A stretch of DNA of 64,000 nucleotides from Dastarcus helophoroides (lineage: Eukaryota; Arthropoda; Insecta; Coleoptera; Bothrideridae), in contig CM053329.1 of the NCBI GenBank assembly GCA_028583605.1, forward strand, positions 10,464,501 to 10,528,500, read 5' to 3'. Shown here in pieces: positions 23,130 through 33,238 of the stretch. The position numbers were made by a program, and so were the translations under genes. Positions within the stretch are counted from its first letter, which is position 1; the number at the start of each line of letters is the position of its first letter. Below the pieces are notes generated by a model, which was given only the letters and a program-made list of their open reading frames with translations, had not been told where the DNA came from and did no database searches.

Positions 23130-23610
23130 GAGAGAGTCCGGCTGGCACAATTAGGATTCCGTACCAATTACTACAGTGAACAGTCAATAGACCAATTTAA
23201 ATCATTTTAACTTATGTATGAATTTGAAATATTGTCCAAATTTTCTTGTGTTATAATTGAGAAATTGAAATAGAAACCTCGTTCCCTGAAAACAAGAAAG
23301 ATGAAAATACATAACAAAGATTTCTCTAACGCGTTTTAATAGCCAAAATAGCATCTTCAGAGATATACAGTATGTCTCAGTATCTCTTTGAAGATGACAG
23401 TTTGGCTCTTAAAACGCGTTAGAGCAATCTTTGTAGTGTTCTTTAACCTTTCTTGGTTACAGGGGACAAAATTTGTATTTCAATTTTTGAATATAACCAA
23501 GGACCAGTCCGTTCCACCAAAATTATAATTGAGAAATAAGAAAATTGTCCATTTTCAAATACACACTTATTTCTACAATCAATCTCAATATTTATGGAAC
23601 TGGTGATTGT
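23130..23610 (+). repeat. Interspersed repeat paralogous to 35196-35420, split by a hairpin element
   Basis: The segments 23130-23250 and 23538-23610 match the reverse complement of 35196-35420 in the same order: ATTCCGTACCAATTACTA, GTGAACAGTCAATAGACCAA, TTTGAAATATTGTCCAAATT, then TTTCTACAATCAATCTCAAT and ATTTATGGAACTG. The hairpin element at 23266-23522 interrupts it. The GGTTCCGTACC-like word suggests a widespread insect interspersed repeat class. Confidence 0.65.
23266..23522. repeat. Hairpin element, copy 5, with 15-bp target duplication
   Basis: The element is bounded by a perfect 15-bp direct repeat TTATAATTGAGAAAT (23251-23265 and 23523-23537). The arms are more diverged than in copies 1 and 2 (CCAAAATAGC, GAGATATACAGTATGTCTC centre), so this is an older copy or a variant subfamily. 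The tail ends GACCAGTCCGTTCCACCAAA. The duplication is longer than that of copy 2 (9 bp), which argues against a standard transposase with fixed cleavage spacing. Confidence 0.8.
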
Positions 23611-24037
23611 GTTGATGTTTCAAGTAAAAAGCATTCATTCGCGTTTCGCAACAAGTCGTTAACTAACACAGTTTATGGGATCACCTCGACTCGCGTTAAA
23701 ATGTTCGATTTCAATCGCAATTACTATGTTGCGTGCAATTTAATAAACCTGTATTAACTCCGAAAATATTCATCCAAATCAAATAATTAAAAGACAAATT
23801 TGATTTGCACTCTATACTTTGGCTAAATGAAGTTTTTAATTTGGAAAAAATTAATCTGTTGCGCGTTATCGGTTCGAATGATTTAACAGATGAATTGTAT
23901 AACACTTTATTTCTAAACTGAACTCGGAACACTACAATTGCAGTTGACTTCTAACTAATTTGACTAAGTAGCTTCACTGACTAACTGACTGAGGGAGAGC
24001 CGACCGGATCCCCCTTTATATAAATCCGTGGTTCGGG

Positions 24038-24050
24038 TTCTAGAAGATTC
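24038..24050 (-). promoter_or_regulatory. TATA-proximal heat-shock element, LTR copy B
   Basis: TTCTAGAAGATTC on plus is perfect at nine fixed bases and sits at the position of site 3 in copy E. Confidence 0.7.
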
Positions 24051-24075
24051 CAGCAGATAAGACTAATCGTTTGCC

Positions 24076-24088
24076 GAAATTTCTGGAA
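24076..24088 (-). promoter_or_regulatory. Heat-shock element, LTR copy B
   Basis: GAAATTTCTGGAA on plus is the reverse of TTCCAGAAATTTC, perfect at nine fixed bases. Confidence 0.7.
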
Positions 24089-24189
24089 CGCTTATCTGCC
24101 GTTTGCTTCATTATCGCAGCCGCTTTCCCTTATCAGATCTTCTAGAAAATTTTCTTAGGTTGTAAATTCTATAATTACATTTCGTTACA

Positions 24190-24400
24190 ATACCATATAA
24201 GTCAAAGAGACTTGGAATGAAAGCATCTATTTTTTCATAAAAAAATTTTTTCTCAACAACTATTACGATACCGGAAGGACCTGTACCTTTCAGATAATCT
24301 ATGACCCTATTAAAATCTAAATTTTTTCTTTAGAAACTTAGGCGATCAGGGACAAGAAGGATCATTTCTTACACATTTTAAACTGTATCTTTAAAAGGCA
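24190..24400. other. No feature recognised
   Basis: About 200 bases between the solo LTR and the next repeat; nothing identifiable. Confidence 0.3.
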
Positions 24401-24479
24401 GCGCTTTAAAATAACACCTCACGCTATATATTAATCAAAAGGTTATTTTTCGGCTACCATTTTATTATTAGATATTTTC

Positions 24480-24655
24480 TTTTTCCAATCATTTACTGGC
24501 GGTATTTGCGTAGGTCATCAAGAACTAACGCTGTACGAAATTTCAAAATCCTACGGTACCCAATTTCCGAGGAAAACCTCTTAGTGACAAACGAACGGAC
24601 GGACACGAAAGTGAGATTTGAGTTTTTTCCTTTTAAGGTACGGAGCCTTAAAAAA
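24480..24655 (+). repeat. 3' portion of a TACGGAGCCTTAAAAA-type insect repeat
   Basis: Words in order: GCTGTACGAAATTTCAAAAT, CGAACGGACGGACACG, GTTTTTTCCTTTTAAGGTAC, ending GGAGCCTTAAAAAA. The layout (target-site-like GACGGACA, then a GGTACGGA...TTAAAAA end) resembles a common insect interspersed repeat. The 5' part is not clear. Confidence 0.5.
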
Positions 24656-25009
24656 ATGCTTTTTTAAAATATTTCATGATATATGACCCATATCCTTTAT
24701 GAAGTAGAAAAAGTTACATGTAAATGACTTTTCGCCCATTTAACCTTTAAAAAAGTCACTTATTTTTGGGAGAGGGTGTGGTTTAAAGCCTTGAGTGAAA
24801 ATTATTTTTTTCACTCAACAGTTAAAGATGTTTAATTCCTTCAGAAGATCAATTATACTTATAACGTTTCTCAGAGTGAGAAACCTTCCGAAATGCAAAA
24901 ATATACCTCTTTAGAAGTCATCAGGATGCAAGTCCTTCTTACAGTAATACAAATTAGTTTTAACACAAACCCCATTGTCTATTATACGAAAAGAAGCATT
25001 CTATAGTTA

Positions 25010-25305
25010 GCAGTATGTTGGCAGAGAACACCGTGGGAAAGGTTTGGAAAGGTGACGCACAAAATGGGCGGGAGCAGCCTTTGCCCTGGGCGACAGAGCT
25101 GCCCACTGATAGCCGTTACATTCGCTACCCTACTATTCCGGGATGCTTTGCTGTGTCTTTTATCTCGATCTTGCACGCTGACACTAATCTATTAGAAGGC
25201 CGCGATAGAATCAGAATCTCACGTTGGCTTCAAGGCGTTAGAGGTGGATGCTTCGCGTTTTTCCTTGATATTTATGAATATCCTTTCAATGTTGTCAAGT
25301 GAAAA
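25010..25305 (+). other. Unassigned GC-richer island with a 95-codon ORF
   Basis: This block is clearly less AT-rich than anything within several kb. On plus it is open from 25015 to 25302 (MLAENTVGKVWKGDAQN... to ...DIYEYPFNVVK). On minus a 64-codon ORF overlaps it. I recognise no domain, and the sequence is not rRNA or tRNA that I can place. No second copy occurs in the window. It could be a host exon, a promoter-proximal CpG-rich segment, or a fragment of an element not otherwise present here. Coding status is unproven. Confidence 0.3.
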
Positions 25306-25769
25306 AGCAACTAAGATAATACTCACGATTTTTATTGGATTCCCAAGTACTTTTATTGCATTTTATTCATTACACTTTCTGTTGAAACAATAATTGTGTT
25401 TCTAGTGCATTTTTAATGTTTAAATAAGTATTATAGATATTACCGTAGGTCGTAGGTGTGTATTATTCTATTATGTTCATTTAACTGTCTTTCTAGAGAG
25501 TGTTTCGAATAAAATCACCGTGGATCCTCATTTCTGAAGGAGCAGTTCACTATATCGTATTTATAAGTTACATGGAGTTTGCCCAATATAATCACATCAC
25601 AATCAGCGTAAATTCATCTTTGATAAGTTGTGATTTTATAATCAAAATCACTAGTATTACTGCTTACTAATTAATAGTGCTCGCTTAACATTGATAGTTT
25701 CCAGTATCGATAGATATCGATACATACTACTATTCTTACTGGAAAAATTTGTAATTTTTCAGGCTTATT

Positions 25770-27640
25770 TCTTGGAAATCCTTTATATTGTTTATTGACC
25801 GCTAAACGCACATTTTAAAGTTGTTTATGGTCTCCTAAAAGCACAAATGTGAACTTTAGAAAATTTTTTGTGGCTAAGCGATTCAGATACTGACGAACTA
25901 TCCTAAAGATTACTTTAATCGGGATATTTACAAATTTCAGGGATTTTGAGGAAAAACAACTGCCACAACAACCAGCAGATCCTTAACTTTTTACCATATT
26001 ATTGTTTTGCTAGTGAATATCCAAGAAGACAATATTTCATGGCAAAACAATTGACATACTAATGAAGTACCAAATCATCAAGGTCTTTACTCAAAATGAT
26101 TTAGATCAGGATACTCCACGAGGACATTTGTGAATAGAGAGATTTTATAAGAGAACAACTGCAACATTGATGAACCACCAAATCCGTAAGAATACTTGGA
26201 AATTTTAGAGATTTCTGTGGTAAAACAACTACCAAAAAACTGCCAAATATGCAATTTTTTAATATAACATTATTTTGCCCATGATTCTCCAAGGAGGTAA
26301 TATTTTGTGCCAAAATAATTAAGACACTAATGAACCATTAAATGACCAACGTCTTAATCCAAAATTATTTAGATGATGAGAATATTTGCAAATTTTATAG
26401 AAGATTTCATAGGAAAATATCTGCAGTATTGATAAAACTCAAAATACTCTACTTTTTAACCCAATATTATGTTTTTTATGGTCTTCTAAAAGTATATATG
26501 TGAATTCTAAAATTCTTTGTCGCTAAGCGATTATGATACTGAAGAACTATCCTTAACGCTCAAGATTACGTCTATCGGGATCCGTTATGAAAATATTAGC
26601 AAATTTCAGGAATTTTTGAAAAAAAAACTACCATAACAACCATCAGGTACCTAACTTTATAACATAATATTATTTTGCCTGTAATTCTCCAAGAAGACAA
26701 TATTTCATGGCAAAACAATTGAGATAATGATGAACTACCAAATCACCGACATTGTAACTCAAAAATATTTAGATCAGGATGCGCCATGAGAACATTTGCA
26801 AATAGAGAGATTTCATAAGAGAACAACTGCAATATTGATGAACTACCACTTCATAGAATATTTAAGAATTTTAGAGGTTTCTGTGGTAAAACAACTGCCA
26901 AATAACCGCCAAATATTTAACTTTTTAATATTTTATTATGTCGTCTGTGATTCTTCAAGAAGACAATATTTTGTGGCAAAACAATTGAGATACTGATGAA
27001 CTACCAAATCACCAACGTCTTAACTCAAAATTATTTACATCAGGATACTCCACGAGAGCAATTACAAATTTTAAAGATTTCATGGTGAAACAAATATCAG
27101 ATCAAACAGCAAAGATGACATTATTTTGTTTGTGATTCTCCAAAAAGAGAATATTTCATGACAAAACAAATAAGATACTGATGAAACTCCAAAAGACCAA
27201 CATTCTAGCTCAAAATTATTTTGATCAAGGCACTTCACGAAAACATTTGGAAATTTTTAAGAAAATTTCATGGGAAAATATCTGTAATACCGATAAACCA
27301 CAAAATACTCAACTTTTTAACACAATATGTTTCTTATGGTCCTCCAAAACCACCTTTGTAAATTAATTTTCTTTTTTGTGGCCAAATGATTAAATACTGA
27401 CGAACTACCCTCAACACTCAAGATTACTTTTTTATGAAAACATATGCAAAGTTTTAAAGATTTTATGGCAAAGCAACTACCAGATCAACAATCAAATCCG
27501 CAACTTTTTAATGTAAACATTAGTTTGCCTGTGATTCTTCAAGAAGACAATATTTCGTGGCAAAATGATTGAGATATTGATGAAATATCAAATGATTGTC
27601 GTTTTAGCTCAATTGCTCCATGAGAACATTTAAAATGGGT
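25770..27640. repeat. Complex tandem repeat with ~660-bp higher-order unit
   Basis: The word CCAAGAAGACAATATTTC (or close variants) occurs at about 26021, 26289, 26689, 26955, 27140 and 27539, giving spacings of 268, 400, 266, 185 and 399 bases: an alternation of ~267 and ~400 with one shortened unit. A second word, GGCTAAGCGATTCAGATACTG, occurs at about 25872, 26521 and 27383. Between anchors recur GGCAAAACAATTGAGATACTG, AACTACCAAATCACCAACGT and ATCAGGATACTCCACGAGA. Units are diverged, and no shared reading frame survives. Confidence 0.8.
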
Positions 27641-27797
27641 TAAACTATCAGTTTTAAATTAAATAGCATCTTGGCAGACAGACTCAAGCAATTTTACGTG
27701 ATACTTTTGATTTCCTATCTTTATGAACTATATATTAAATCTGTTAGTAATAGTTTGCTGGGCTTGTCTTGTTCAAAAAATTGCAAGACATAGATAC

Positions 27798-28137
27798 TGT
27801 TGCGCGAATGATAAATTCTTCGTGAATTTAACCACTTTATTTCCAAACTGATTCCGGAACACTATAACTGACTAATTAACTCACTAAAACTGTTTAATGA
27901 ACTAACTTATTCATTGACTAACTAACTAACTCTGTTTAATGAACTAACTTCTGAGGGAAAGTCGACCACTTTATATACCTTCCCGGTATTCTAGACTAAA
28001 TCCATACAGCTTACCATTCACGTAAATTTCTGGAGCGCTTATCTGCCGTTTGCTTCATTATCGCGGCCGCTTCCCCTTATTAAATTTTTCTAAACAAATT
28101 CCCTAAGTACTAAATTCTATAATTACATTTCTTTACA
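27798..28137 (-). mobile_element. Solo LTR, copy C (340 bp)
   Basis: Flanked by a perfect 4-bp duplication ATAC (27794-27797, 28138-28141). It has the same LTR family and a TATA box near 27970-27978. The heat-shock motif is decayed (AAATTTCTGGAG near 28024-28036). It contains a local duplication of an AACTCTGTTTAATGAACTAACT-like block (about 27885-27950) in the transcribed part. No internal genes. Confidence 0.85.
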
Positions 28138-28529
28138 ATACTTAGACCTTGAACAGCAAAGCGCTGTTCACTGATATGCGAGAAAGGATGTAGTGAGCAA
28201 AAACTGCCAAAAAATTTCGAGTTTTTCTGGAAGCATGAGACGTAAACTGATAAAGAAAGATTAGGATGATCCAGGGTGACTGCAAAACAAGAAGACCAGT
28301 TTGTTACGTTGTTTTCTAAACAAAATAGATGTTTAACTGCCCCCAAATTACGACTACTTTAAATGAGACGTGTGGAGATCCAGTCTCGACTATGACTATT
28401 TAGAGGCGCTTATTATGTTGGCTTAGAAGAAACTGTAGCTGCTAAAAAACCTAAATTAATAGCTAGCCATAAGGAAAACGAATTAAGGCCAACGAATTTT
28501 CGAAATGTGGTGGTGAAGTTTTAATATAC

Positions 28530-29763
28530 GAGCTGATATTATTTCACATTATACTGGACACACGGAAAATACCATCAGAATGGAAGTGTAACATAACCAT
28601 CCCAATGTATAAAAAAAGGCGAGAACAATCCCGAAAATTGTAGAGAAATGACCCTATTATGCTCAACGCAGAAACTGTTTACAACAATAATCCTGAACAA
28701 ATTACAACCATATCCAAATATAAATGAAGAACAACAGGGATTCCGTTCTAATAGATCAACCATGGATGTTGTATTTGTGATACGCCAAATAGTTTAGAAA
28801 GCAATCGAATTCAACGCCCCTTCCTTCATGTGCTTTGTATACCTAAAGAAAGCATTCGGTCAGATCAAACTAAAAGACGTGATCAGAATACTCCAAGAAA
28901 AAAACATCCCACCAGAGTTGATCCAAATAATCCAGGACCTACATGCAAATATGACAACAAGCAGGAAGAGATCAGACAAAGGAAATACGAACGAAGAGTG
29001 GAATCCAACAAGAGGATTCACTTACCCCAGTGATCTTTAATTTGATAATGGACAAACTAATTGATAGTGTTCAAACTATGGAGAGATCTAGAATGGGCAA
29101 GAAGAATTTAAAGATTTTACGTTATCCAGACGACGCGGTATTAATCGCAGATACCCAAGATAATTTACAATGGCTTGTATACCGATTCAACGCAACTGCA
29201 AAGACCTATAATATGTCAATCTCTACTGAAAAAACTAAGTCATTAGTGGTGTCAAAAGATCCAATAAGATGCAAACTGATAGTAGATAAAAAAATAATAG
29301 AACAAGCCTGCTTGTAGAAATATCAAAAGCAAGGGACAACTATAAAAAAGTAAGACACCATGCTTTGAAAGGGGTTCAAAAACCTGGATGTCTAAGAAAT
29401 GTAACATAGAAAAGCAAATATCTCAAAACGTAAAGCAAAGTGAAGATCTACAAAACGATGGACAAACCAACAATGACTTATGCAGCAGAGGCACGAGCTG
29501 ATAGAAACAGAACAAAACAACTGGTACGAACAACCGAAATGAATACCTTAAGAGCCATAGCAGAGAAAACAAGAAGAGATTGTATTAGAAACGCAGCAAT
29601 AAGGAATCTATGTAACATAACACACATAGTGAGATTTGTGAGAAAAAAAAACGAAAAGATTGGAATGAATACGTTCAAAGAGCAGATGAAGATAGATTAA
29701 TAAGAATAGCCGTGACGGAAAACCAGTAGGAAAGAGAGATCCAGACAAGCCAAAAAAAGATGA
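28530..29763 (+). pseudogene. Non-LTR reverse transcriptase pseudogene, element 1
   Basis: Translated blocks in order are ILDTRKIPSEWK, NNPENCREMTLLC, NEEQQGFRSNRSTMDVVF, motif A as MCFVYLKKAFGQIKLKDVI (28828 on), ELIQIIQDLHANM, then motif C as YPDDAVLIAD (29120-29150) and a C-terminal segment RIRDxIRNAAIRNL-like (29560-29620). In motif A both conserved acidic positions are changed (Y for D, G for D) and motif C is YPDD instead of YADD, so the enzyme would be inactive even without the many stops and frameshifts. The 3' part is duplicated at 31022-31430 beyond the mariner insertion. Confidence 0.8.
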
Positions 29764-29766
29764 ATA

Positions 29767-31019
29767 ATAGTCCATTCAAAAAGTCCATAGGATGACACAT
29801 AGATGGCGTTACTAGAATTTTTTCCATATGTGTATAAATTTGACGGCAATCTGCCTATTGATTTGTGAGTTGTAGCATTTTGTGTGAAGCAACTTATGTT
29901 ATTGAAAAAAAAAAATGGAAAAAAGTGAATTTCGAGTTTTGATAAAACATTGCTTTTTGATGAAAAAAAATACAGTGGAAACCAAACAATGGCTTGATAA
30001 ACATTATCCGAACTCTGCTCCATCGAGACAAATGGTAAAGAAGTGGATTGCTGAATTTAAACGTGGTCGTACCAGCACAAATGATGCAGAGCGCTGTTAT
30101 TCCACAGGCTGTTACTCTAGAAAACATCAAAAAAATCCACAAATTGGTTATGAACGATCGCAAATTGAAGATGCACGAGCTAGCGGACATTGTAAAGATA
30201 TCGGATGGTAGTGTTTTTACCATTTTACAGGAACATTTGGGTATGCGAAAGCTCTGTACAAAGTGAGTGCTGCGTAAGCTCACAGTCGACCAAAAACAAC
30301 AACGTATCGATGCTTCAGAGGAGTGTTTGACGCTGTTAAGCCGCAATAAAATGAAATTCTATCGTCGATATGTGACAATGGATGAGACATGGCTTTCACT
30401 ATTACACACCAGAATCCAAAAGACAGTTAAGCTGAGTGGTCAAGCGTCGACGAACCGAATCCAAAGCGAGCCAACACGCAACAGTCGGCCTGTAATGGTG
30501 ATGGTTTCTGTATTTTGGGATGCGAACGGAATAATATTCATCGACTATCTCCAAAAAGGAACCACCATCAACAGCGACTATTACTGCGCACTTTTGGATC
30601 GATTGAAAGCTGAAATCGCAAAGAAAGCGGCCACATTTGCACAAGCAAAAAGTGCTGTTTCACCAAGATAATGCACCATGTCACAAATCGATGAAATCGA
30701 TAGCAAAATTGAATGAATTGGGCTTCGAATTGCTTACCCACGCCACCGTATTCTCCAGACTTAGCCCCCAGTGACTTTCTCCTGTTTTTCAGATCTTAAG
30801 AGAATGCTTGTTGGAAAGAAATTTAAGTCTAATGATAAGTAATCGCTGAAATTGAGGCCTATTTTGACGAGAAAGAGTACTATAAAAGTGGTATCGAAAA
30901 GTTGGAAAATCGCTATACTTGTATCGCCCTCGAAGGCAACTATGTTGGATAATAAAATCGAGTTTTGTCAAAATTTTGTTTTTTTCTTACTTATCCTACG
31001 GACTTATTGAATGACCTGA
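29767..31019 (+). mobile_element. Himar1/irritans-like mariner, complete but dead
   Basis: TIRs of ~27 bp (CATTCAAAAAGTCCATAGGA at the left; complement of TCCTACGGACTTATTGAATG at the right) are flanked by TA at 29765-29766 and 31020-31021. The 1.25-kb length fits a full mariner. It is inserted in a copy of the C-terminal part of the non-LTR element. Ends are intact enough to be recognised, but the transposase inside is frameshifted. Confidence 0.85.
29915..30952 (+). pseudogene. Mariner transposase pseudogene (irritans type)
   Basis: The transposase would bind the element's ends and cut and paste it at TA sites. The N-terminal DNA-binding region is MEKSEFRVLIKHCFLM...SAPSRQMVKKWIAEFKRGRT (29915-30090); a frameshift follows at about 30095, the next block is NIKKIHKLVMNDRKLKMHE (30120-30180), and another shift occurs near 30266. 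The catalytic part has D in YVTMDETWLSL (30380), VFWDANGIIFIDYL (30510-30550), the second D in FHQDNAPCHKS (30665-30695) and the third D in PYSPDLAPSDF (about 30750-30775), fitting D,D34D. A shift after ELLTHA and the earlier ones make it nonfunctional. It ends near IALEGNYVG (30930-30950). Confidence 0.9.
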
Positions 31020-31021
31020 TA

Positions 31022-31435
31022 GAAAGCTGGGAATCTACCTCAGCAGAAACACCAACCAGAAGCACGAGCTGATAGAAACAGAACAAAACAACTGCTACGA
31101 AAAACCGAAATAAATACCATAAGAGCTATAGTAGAAAAAAACAAGAAGAGATTGTATTAGAAACGCAGCAATAAGGAATCAATGTAACATAATAGACATA
31201 GTGAAATTTGTGAGAAAAAGACGAAAAGATTGGAATGAACACATTCAGATCAAGATAGATTAATAAGAATAGCACGTGACGGAAAATCAGTAGAAAAGAG
31301 AGATCCAGGAAGGCCAAAAAAAGATGGATACAAAGTTGGCTATTTACCATTAACAGAAACACCATGAAATTCGTGAAGAAAAACAGGTGTAGACCTAAAT
31401 AAAAGGAAAAAGAAGAAGAAGGAAAACAAATCAAA
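31022..31435 (+). pseudogene. Second copy of the 3' part of non-LTR element 1
   Basis: From GCACGAGCTGATAGAAACAG (31062) to AAAAAAAGATGGATA (31335) this repeats 29492-29763 at about 90% identity. It continues past that point (CAAAGTTGGCTATTTACC...) into 3' sequence that the first copy lost. The mariner lies between the two copies. It encodes the same C-terminal block with stops. Confidence 0.75.
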
Positions 31436-31489
31436 ATAGGTCAAAAATAAAAACTTAGACAACTGATCAGTGAGATATAGTCCTTTCAG

Positions 31490-32018
31490 ATGGATGAAAT
31501 CAAAATTTCAGATATTTGGATCTAAATGAAGAGTATTAAGACGCCGGTCAAAAAACGAAACGATTTCGGAAGTGTGTACTGTGCCAAATGTCGTGGCAAA
31601 CTAATGGATTATGGTTTCACTGGAGGTAACAAATCCGGCAAAATTATCAATACTGGCCGTAAAATTAAATTAAGAAGGATGTTTGAAATATTTCTAGGAG
31701 GGTGCAATACCGTTAGGATTAAATAACGTTGGGTCTAATTTTATGTTTCAGTGGGACAATAATCAAAGGAACTTTTCCAAACGTGCAAAGGTTTCTTTTA
31801 AAGAAATATGTTCCAGTTATGAAATTCCCATATGAAATCCCCACTCACGCGATGTTCATAGATTTTAAAGCTGCCTATGACTCTGTAAATAGAAAGAAAC
31901 TTATGAGATATTGAGGAAATTTAAAATACCAGAAAATAAATGGAAAATTGTCACAAGAATTTAAAGCGAGAAGTGACCTTAGCCAGGAAGATTCATTATG
32001 GACAGTATTGTTTAATAT
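31490..32018 (+). pseudogene. Non-LTR reverse transcriptase, element 2, 5' segment
   Basis: The RT palm start is recognisable as YEIPTHAMFIDFKAAYDSVN (about 31840-31893), which keeps both acidic residues of motif A (D in FID and D in AYD). RKKL and a frameshifted ILRKFKIPENKW follow. The segment before it (31526-31726) has an ORF I do not recognise. The solo LTR cuts the coding sequence at 32018 just after TVLFNI. Confidence 0.7.
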
Positions 32019-32348
32019 TGTAACAAAATATAAATTACAAAATTTACTACGTTAGAAAATTTTCTCGAAAGATCAGATAAGGGAAAGCGACCGCGATACT
32101 GAAGCAAACGGCAGATAAGCGTTCCAGAAATTTCGGCAAACGATAAGCCTTATCTGCTGTATTTTGCTAGAACCCGGAAGCGAAAACTACAGAAGGCGGT
32201 TCGCCTTTTCCTCGAGTTAGTCAATTAATCAATGTAGTTAGTGAGTTAATAGTTAAAGGTTAATTAAACAGTGTTAGTTGCAGTTGTAGTGTTCCGAGTT
32301 TGATTTGGGAATAAAATGGTAATCAATTCAAATCGATAGCCCGCAACA
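32019..32348 (+). mobile_element. Solo LTR, copy D (330 bp), inserted in a reverse transcriptase
   Basis: This plus-oriented LTR has a perfect 4-bp duplication ATAT (32015-32018, 32349-32352). Removing the LTR and one ATAT restores the RT frame: coding reads FNI before it and VLEN after it. One perfect heat-shock trimer lies at 32122-32134 (TTCCAGAAATTTC). The TATA position is altered (CTACAGAAGG where others have CTATATAAGG), so this copy probably lacks a good core promoter. Confidence 0.9.
32122..32134 (+). promoter_or_regulatory. Heat-shock element, LTR copy D
   Basis: TTCCAGAAATTTC is perfect at nine fixed bases, in an LTR whose TATA box is lost. Confidence 0.65.
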
Positions 32349-33238
32349 ATATAGTCTTGGAAAATGTTATAAGAGAAAGTGGTATAAATAATTATGGAAC
32401 ACTTTTTAACAGATCCCATCAATGTCTCGCGTACGCAAATAATATCCTGTTACTAGCCAGAAGTATGATGGAATTAGAAATTATTACAAGAGATCTGGTG
32501 GAGGCGGCGAGCAGGGTTGGGCTTCAGGTTAACAAACACAAAAGTAAATACATGAAGCTAGGGAAGACAAGAGAAACATTGAATGGGTTCTTTACGGTTC
32601 AAACTGATCAAAAACAATTCCTACAATTCAAAGAAGTAGAAAATTGTATGTACCTAGGCGTACTAATAGACAAATATTGCAACGAACAGTCGGAAGTAAA
32701 TCTGAGGATAGCAAAACGTAATAGGTGCACGGATGAGCTAAACAGATTAATAAGATCAAAAGGGAATTCCCACAAGATCAAAATCAGCCTGTATAAAACC
32801 ATACTAAGACCCACGATGCTGTATGGTTGTGAGTCATGGACTATGAACAAAAAACTAGAAGAAAACCTGTTGATCTGGGAATGGAAATATTATGTAGAAT
32901 TTTTGAAGGGAAGAAGGTAGAGGACATCTGGAAAAGACCTTCAAATAGAGAAATTTTCGAGATATTTGGAGAACAGTCCATATGTCAGTACGTGAGGGCG
33001 CAGCGATTACAATGGTTGGGGCAGCTGAAAAGGATGGAGGAAGGCAGATTGGTAAAGAACTGCGGTTAGACGATACCAGAAGGTAAAAGAAGCAAAGGTA
33101 GACCAAGAAAACGGTGGCGTGAGCAGTACAGGAGGATCTAAAAGAAAAGAGAATTAGAAATTGGCAGCTGGAGACAGAAAGCATTGGAAGAAAATTATCA
33201 AGTTATGAGTCTAAAGGGCCTGTAAACGCTTTCATATG
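32349..33238 (+). pseudogene. Non-LTR reverse transcriptase, element 2, 3' segment
   Basis: This continues element 2 after the LTR: VLENVIRESG, then motif C as LAYANNILLLA (32425-32455), where the YADD catalytic pair is now ANN, then the thumb-like part with VENCMYLGVLID, KTILRPTMLYGCESWTMNKK (about 32790-32850). A frameshift near 32880 moves to REIFEIFGEQSICQYVRAQR and LQWLGQLKRME (32950-33050), and a further remnant KGRPRKRW-like block lies near 33090. The loss of the YADD aspartates means the copy was dead regardless of the LTR insertion. Confidence 0.85.

Larger units (their letters stand above)
23857..24189 (-). mobile_element. Solo LTR, copy B (333 bp)
   Basis: This has the same LTR family ends (TGTTGCGCG on plus, CGTTACA at the right). 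It carries two perfect trimeric heat-shock elements in U3, at 24038-24050 (TTCTAGAAGATTC on plus) and 24076-24088 (GAAATTTCTGGAA), plus a TTCTAGAA dimer at 24140-24147. The TATA box is at about 24014-24023. Flanks AATC and ATAC do not match, unlike the other copies, so either mutation or recombination between different insertions formed it. No internal genes are present. Confidence 0.85.

Noticed and set aside
25015..25302. 95-codon ORF as a gene
   Set aside because: Not called as CDS: no homology recognised and a minus ORF overlaps it. Kept only as an unassigned island.
25770..27640. CRISPR-like regular repeats
   Set aside because: Units are hundreds of bases long and diverged, with no constant spacer length; this is eukaryotic tandem repeat DNA.
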